A stretch of 64,000 nt of DNA from Branchiostoma floridae (lineage: Eukaryota > Chordata > Leptocardii > Amphioxiformes > Branchiostomatidae): positions 161,422-225,421 of the forward strand of contig NC_049996.1 in NCBI RefSeq assembly GCF_000003815.2. Direction: 5' to 3'. Position 1 is the first letter of the stretch. Each line of letters opens with the position of its first letter. A program made the translations under genes and the position numbers. The notes under the pieces are model-generated. The model was not told the origin of the DNA, ran no database searches, and saw only the letters and a list, made by a program, of their open reading frames with translations. This document shows, in pieces, positions 58,521-64,000 of the stretch.

Positions 58521-59850
58521 TGAACACGGGCGGGCGGGGCTGTAGAAAAATTCCACAGATGCCTGCGGAATTCCGAGAATTCTTGTCAAACGGTTGCTCA
58601 CTATAATGTTAGGCGGGGTCCATGAGACGCCCGCCAAATACCAGATCACTGCGCGACACTCAACTGGCTCCATTTCACACCTGGTCCATTTCACACCTGA
58701 CTCAGTTCAAACACCAGTAAATCAGAAACCACAATTAGTTCAGAGGTGTTTTTTGCAACATAACCCATAGAGATATGAATCATTACACATTCAAAATTTT
58801 ATTTAGATTAGACAACTGGAAGTGGCATTACTTATTGACCGCCCCTCGTACATAAACAACTCTCAAAGAAAGGTGTTCACTTACTTGCACAACATAGAAT
58901 ACACTGAATACAAAATGTATCCCTGTTTACATAGCTTATGCAGGGACATGATTCACCATACAATAGCCTGATTAAATCTCGCTTATAGCAGCCCGCCCAA
59001 CATCCGCCGGCCCTCTATTAGCTTGATGGACAATAGCCTTAAGTCAAGGGAACTGGGTTTTCCATATATGGATAATTTATGTAATTGTCATCACAGCCCA
59101 CCACAGCCTGGCTTTTGGTTGCTAGGGACTGGGTTGGGTTGCTATGTGGTGATTGACAGCATCACACCTCTTATCTGTAGTTGATCTCCTTGATCTGAGC
59201 CACTTGTACTGATGGTGGGAACAGTTGACTATGTATGCACAGTTCTACTATTATAATATGAGACATCTTTTTATTAACAACCGTTGCACCGAAGAACTAA
59301 TGTGAAAATTACTCTACAATACATAGAATAGCATTCCTTTAGGTAGATGTGCCTGTGGCATAACTTTTGATGTGACAATGGGGCAATATAGGAGGGACAT
59401 ATCATGGTTCTGAGAAGTTTGACAGGCTTCAAGTGTCACAACAACATGCCGCATTTTTGTGAACCAACTGTTTTTCTGCAGTTGTCTGCCCATATAGATC
59501 AAAGAAATATACTTTATGCCAAGCTTTCGTTGCTGGCCACATAAAATCTCACCACCAGGCAAAATAATAGTTCCAGGAAAGTCTGCGCTCCAAGATTCCT
59601 TCAAGTTTCTTGAAATCCCCACAAGATGTTGTTTTCCCACTCAAACATGCCTCTGCTCCCATGGGTCCTTCACACAGAGAACCACAGCCTGCACAGACAA
59701 TAGGAGAGGCAACTAGCCCGCCCACCGTCTGGATGGTGGAGACATGCAAATGTACTGGTTTCAACGGTAATGGGGGCTTGACCGAAATCCTGGCTTGCCA
59801 TTGGTGTTGTTATTTTCTACAACAGTTCCCCCATCTTATAGCTAGTGGGG

Positions 59851-59925
59851 CACAAACTCCGCGGGGAGGGGCCAGTTACAGCCCTGGACAGCGGAGTTTG
59901 TGTTACACAGACTAACCATACAATG
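59851..59925 (-). mobile_element. Foldback MITE related to 3390-3465
   Basis: CACAAACTCCGC (59851-59862) pairs perfectly with GCGGAGTTTGTG (59891-59902). The tail TTACACAGACTAACC matches the 3390 copy in reverse. Confidence 0.65.
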
Positions 59926-59938
59926 ACAAAAGATAAAC

Positions 59939-59944
59939 TTTATT
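59939..59944 (-). terminator. Polyadenylation signal of the 60023 gene
   Basis: Minus-strand AATAAA, about 80 nt after the proposed stop at 60023. Confidence 0.55.
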
Positions 59945-60022
59945 GATGTCCTGATATATACATAAATAATATATATACATGTGTTCACTGAAAAGATACG
60001 TCTCACCAAATGTTGAGCTGCT

Positions 60023-63000
60023 TCAAACATCGTCTGTCCGGATCTTACCCTGCAGAACACAACGTTAATATGATTAAAAAAGTGTAAAATTTTACGTGAT
60101 GTTATAAGCAGAAAGTATATGAAAAGATTTACTTTGTTTGGCCATGGCTTACTTTGGAAAACTGGAACAGCTTCCGCGCTTTCTTAATTGCTGCAATCTC
60201 TTCTGCTGTCTTCTCATTCTGTAGGTAACGTCATCACATAGTTATCAAAGTTTGTCCTTTTGATTAAAAGAGACGTCTTCATTAAGATGATGTTTGGTTT
60301 TATCTATGTTACGTACAAGTTAAGATCGTATATCCCAGCATGGCGGCATACATCAGCTCCTGTGGAACTGGGAAACATAAAACTCTTTGTATATTCCGGT
60401 TTCTTAAATCTTATTCCATACATTTAAGATGTATGGGCCAAGTCTTGGTTATGGTCATCGAGTCTTACTTGAACAGAAATGTGTACACTCGGGAAGAAAA
60501 GCCTTAGAAGTTTGGTCCGCTACTTTGTAGCGTAGCCATTTTCACGGATCCGGATCCCATTGAATGCAGGGAGACGCGGGACTAGTGGTGCGTACCTAAA
60601 CTTATATTCAGGTTCATCGATCAGGTCCGGACTCAGGTTCAACAGTTCAGGTGATCATTGCATCATTGCATGTTATGTACGCTAGAAAGTTTTCTTTTTT
60701 GAGGGGGAGGGGGTATGGTGCATATAAAATTGCATGTTAGCATGAACTGAAATGCAATGTGAAAAATACATGCAAATTATATACAGCCAGTGTAAACACG
60801 AAATGTTTTTTGTCTTTTACTAGTGTAAATTTCACTGTCTATGGAAAGTTTTAGATGGTTTAGAACAAAAAAAGGGAATATAAGTGACAGATAGCTTTTT
60901 GCAAGTCCGGACTTGGCTCCTGACATTTAGTTTTTTTTTTGACAATTCCAAGTCCGGGCTTTAGGTACGCACCACTACGCGGGACACTTTGGGTAGACTG
61001 TCCAGAACGTGCCAAAATGGAGATGTTTGCAGCATCTTCAACACGTCAGACCGTTTACGATTCTTTAAATGAGTGTTATAATGTTACAATAATATTGTTT
61101 TCGTCATCTATTTTTGAACGTCAATCAACATATGATTTAGAATAATGTGATGTCAGGAAAGGCAGAGTTAGCTTTTCAGCGAAAGCATATTTATTGAACA
61201 ATAGGCATGATCATAATCCTACCCGGCGTCTGTTGCTTCAAGGTGCACTTCTGTACTTGGTGCATTCTTCGTTGTATTCGTTTATTTAAAGTGCCAACTT
61301 TAAAAGAAAGATTTTTTTTATTGCAACATTAATACAAAACATAGTGGTGCCCCCATTCAAGCACACAGGCTTATATTAAAGACACCACTAGACAAAATAA
61401 CCACACAACATAGGACAAAAAAGATGAAATGGGTACGGGAACGCCTAATTCTAAAAAGAAACGGACGAATAAACTTATGTTACCAATAGTAAATGATAAG
61501 GATAGTCAAAAAGCAATTTTAAAATCGTTTTGTTTCGGATAAATATGATTGAGTTATGGAGAGAATTTGGGAATTTATATCAGATGTCAGTAAAGCCGAT
61601 CCTTTAAGTAGCAGATAAACACAACTATCAAATAACGAATTTAAATCTAACATAGGAATATTCAGGTTTTCAAGTCAGTCTAAGAGGAGTGTACGCTATT
61701 GAACATAATTAGGACAGTGAAGCAGATAATGAGGAATGATTACACCAACCTTTTCCTTCTCTTCCATGTGTTTTCTGCTGTAGCCAGACACACCGGTGCC
61801 TCCCAGTGGTGCCGCAAATCCGTTAGGCCAAGTCTAGGAGGCTGTGAAGTAGTTTTTCGTTCTCTATAAAAATTTAAAGGAAAAGCGTTTATCCTCAAAT
61901 AAGGATGTTGTTTTCCATCCAGATTAGTAGAGGTGCATGTGGCTTTAGTTTGGCTCACGTTTAAGTCATTATGTATGAGGTTCAAGCAAAGAAAGTAATG
62001 CCATTGGTTTCATAACAGGCTCCAAATTTCATTAAGTTAAAATTTTGGCAGAAGAAATGAAGAGATACATCCTCTTGAGATTGAAATATCCCAAATTGTT
62101 GGTTCTTTATTTAGCAACGTCTGTGCCACATTTCCACTCATTCGATAACAAGATACGATTTGGCTCTTTTTTGGTGATTGTTTCATTACATACTATTACA
62201 TGTGAAATCACCTCAATGTTACAGACACTGCTTCATTTCGCTTCCCGAAAGTGTGTTAGTAAATTGTAATATTCATAGAGTATTATAATTCGTGCAGTAT
62301 GAATTGGCAGTTAAGTCACTACACAGACCCCCTCCCCGCCACAATTATACACCGCTAAACACAATTTAACATTAGACACGTAGTACCCCGTCCGCCAGTT
62401 TAGTTATAAGGTCAGAAGGTCATGGGTGCTTTGTTGGGTACAGTAACAAGGTAAAAATCACTGTATCCCGTATTAGCTCTTTTGGTTGGAATTCACATTA
62501 AAGGAACAAAATAAAAGACTAACGGGCATCCCTAAAGCTATACATGTGTCACCTAGCACAGGTATCGCTCCTAAATAAACGGAAACTTTTAAATATGTAA
62601 CCGTTAGTGCCTTATCCGCCATTTTGGTACAATGTCAGACAGTCACAGGTGCTTTTTAGCTGCAGGTACCATGACAGGGTAAACAACACTACTGGCTCTT
62701 TTCTTTCGTGTTCACAGTGGAAATTAAAGAACAACATAAAATGATACGGGCCATCCTTAAAGCTGTACAGGTGTATCTAAGGTGGATATCGTCTCTGTTC
62801 TTTAGTAAGTTTACTAATTAGCAGTGGAGTAACAAGGTAACCATGTATACACACGCAGGAGGGAGTTGGCAGCAAATAAATTTAAGTACCGAGATTCAGT
62901 TAGCTCAAATACAATTATATAAGTTAGAGTCAAGCTGGCCAACATCTAACGGTTGTACATGTACTGAATAAAAACACCTATAGTGAGTTTTGGATGGTAG

Positions 63001-64000
63001 GGAGGGAGGTGATTATGTAATACTGCATGAATCAAAGAAGCTTTGCTTTCATAAGTTTCAATGTCATTAAATCTTTTCTTGTCATCAATAGAAAAACTTA
63101 ATGATTGATATCGCAACACAACTCATCCATCCCGGGTGTAACATGAGAGTCCAAGTTTACAACATTGTCTGAAGTTTGCACAGACTCTGTAGAACACCTG
63201 TGGCGTGTTTCGGACGGGGGCAGGGGTGGGGGTGGTGTCTATGAAGCGCAGCGAGGCACACACATGCACGCGCGCAGCAAAATATCGTCCCTCGGATAGG
63301 ACGTTAAATGGAGGTCCCGTGTCTGGGGAGAGCCATACCCCAGGCACGTTAAAGAACCCGCCACATGTGCGATGGTGCTGTGTGAGCGGTTCAAAACCTA
63401 CAGTACCTTGGCCGCACCTGGGGCAATAACTGTCGTATTGAGGTCACCTGAGTGGCGCCGAATGGCAGCTCGCTCCAGACACTTGCGACAGTCGTATTGA
63501 GGTCACCTGAGTGGCGCCGAATGGCAGCTCGCTCCAGACACTTGCGACAGTCGTATTGAGGTCACCTGAGTGGCGCCGAATGGCAGCTCGCTCCAGACCC
63601 TTGCGATTTAGCCCTGCCTATTGTAAGCTCCTCGCAATTCAGCCCCTGGCTGCAAAGAGTGAGTAGTCGGCCCACCCAATAACAATAACAATAACAACAA
63701 TATTTCACTTAGCTTCAAATTTCTTTGATCAAACTCATCAAACTGATGTCAATCACAAGGTTACCCCCTTACAGGATCCTTAGGAGAGAATTATTGCCCA
63801 ATGCTGACATTAAGATGCGTTGGGTACGACACTTTAATATTAAACTTTAAGGAACGTTAAGGTTGGAAGTTTAGACTCGAGCTAAGAAGGAACCGTATAT
63901 GAATCCCATGACCTATATACCTGCCGCACAAAACTTACCTGACTTACCTTAAGGTGTTCTTTTGTGAATTTTGCGAAGTTCTGTTGTCCGGAGAAACCGG
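60023..64000 (-). CDS. Unrecognised small lysine-rich protein, last four exons (5' end beyond window)
   Basis: Exons in transcript order are 64000-63948 (cut by the window), 61833-61750, 60218-60153 and 60049-60023. All junctions are phase 0 and the last exon ends in TGA. The 75 visible residues read GFSGQQNFAKFTKEHLK, then WPNGFAAPLGGTGVSGYSRK, HMEEKEK, NEKTAEEIAAIKKARKLFQ and FSKGKIRTDDV. The middle is Gly-rich and the C-terminal half is a charged, probably helical segment. I do not recognise the family. Consistent phases, coding-like wording and a nearby AATAAA support a real gene. The donor after 61750 (GAAAAG/GTTGGT) is weak, and a LINE remnant begins within about 10 bp of it. Confidence 0.65.
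60583..60977. mobile_element. hAT-like MITE with perfect 8-bp TSD
   Basis: TAGTGGTGCGTACCTAAA opens and TTTAGGTACGCACCACTA closes the element (the 14 outer bases pair perfectly). CGCGGGAC lies at 60575-60582 and 60978-60985. It sits in an intron of the unrecognised gene. Confidence 0.92.
61312..61742 (-). pseudogene. LINE ORF2 C-terminal remnant, second copy
   Basis: The minus strand reads HYLLHCPNYVQ, then after stop codons LLLKGSALLTSDINSQIL and SETKRF. It parallels the 20457-20702 fragment. The 3' end is TGCAATAAAA (TTTTATTGCA at about 61316). At least two in-frame stops are present. Confidence 0.65.
62370..62830 (+). repeat. Diverged tandem duplication (~215 bp)
   Basis: Both halves share TAGTaCC/TAGTGCC-TATCCGCCA, GGTCA-AGGTCATGGGTGCTTT or CAGTCACAGGTGCTTTTTAG, ATTAGCTCTTTT-like and CATCC-TAAAGCT-TACA-GTGT blocks in order. 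Unknown origin. No gene supported between 61985 and 63900. Confidence 0.5.
63195..63700 (+). mobile_element. SINE-like element with three 59-bp tandem repeats
   Basis: The tail modules GGACGTTAAATGGAGGTCCC, GGGGAGAGCCATACC and CACGTTAAAGAACCC are followed by three copies of a 59-bp unit starting GTCGTATTGAGGTCACCTGA (63432, 63491 and 63550; copies 1 and 2 identical). An (AACAAT)n tail at about 63678-63702 ends it. Confidence 0.65.

Overview
The window looks like nuclear genomic DNA of an invertebrate chordate, most likely an amphioxus (Branchiostoma). The grounds are split genes with GT-AG introns, chordate-like SEC61B, ADAMTS, gelsolin and PLC exons, a run of miR-34-family hairpins, a 5S-rRNA-derived SINE, and very dense miniature DNA transposons. 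Species assignment is an inference. The assembly has 12 N gaps, mostly exactly 100 N, and one stretch (about 32.5-32.85 kb) of homopolymer-ridden poor sequence, so adjacency across gaps should not be trusted.

Layout. 0-15 kb (+ strand): four exons of a phospholipase C Y/C2 region (832-2484), then a transposon-rich block with a 1.86 kb foldback element (4036-5892). Next come four exons of an ADAMTS6/10-like protein (9018-13506) and, 321 bp further on and across a gap, two exons of a gelsolin/villin-family protein (13827-14436). All three genes are fragments. 15-39 kb is almost entirely repeats: LINE pieces, tRNA- and 5S-derived SINEs, Harbinger-, hAT-, pogo- and MULE-like MITEs with recognisable target-site duplications (TSDs), and satellite-like arrays. 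A possible start of one unrecognised gene lies at 26903-28105.

39.6-43.2 kb (- strand) holds five miR-34/449-type hairpins, all with the seed GGCAGUG in the 5' arm. A TATA-box promoter and possible first exon for their primary transcript lie at about 49.45-49.68 kb, head to head with the complete SEC61B gene (50296-53411, +). A complete four-exon SAM-dependent methyltransferase of the juvenile-hormone-acid-methyltransferase-like type follows on the - strand (54808-57606). Beyond it, the last three exons of an unrecognised small lysine-rich protein run off the right edge (60023-64000, -).

The most interesting items are: (1) the five-member miR-34 cluster with a candidate promoter divergent from SEC61B; (2) a mobile family recognised by TARTCTCCAAGCAGA termini and 9-bp TSDs, with at least four insertions and unrelated interiors; (3) a minisatellite in an ADAMTS intron made from the 3' splice site and first codons of the next exon; (4) two palindromic minisatellite (foldback) structures; (5) two identical-length MITE copies 5 kb apart, each with a perfect 8-bp TSD. 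There is no sign of CRISPR, prokaryotic operons or a complete autonomous transposon.
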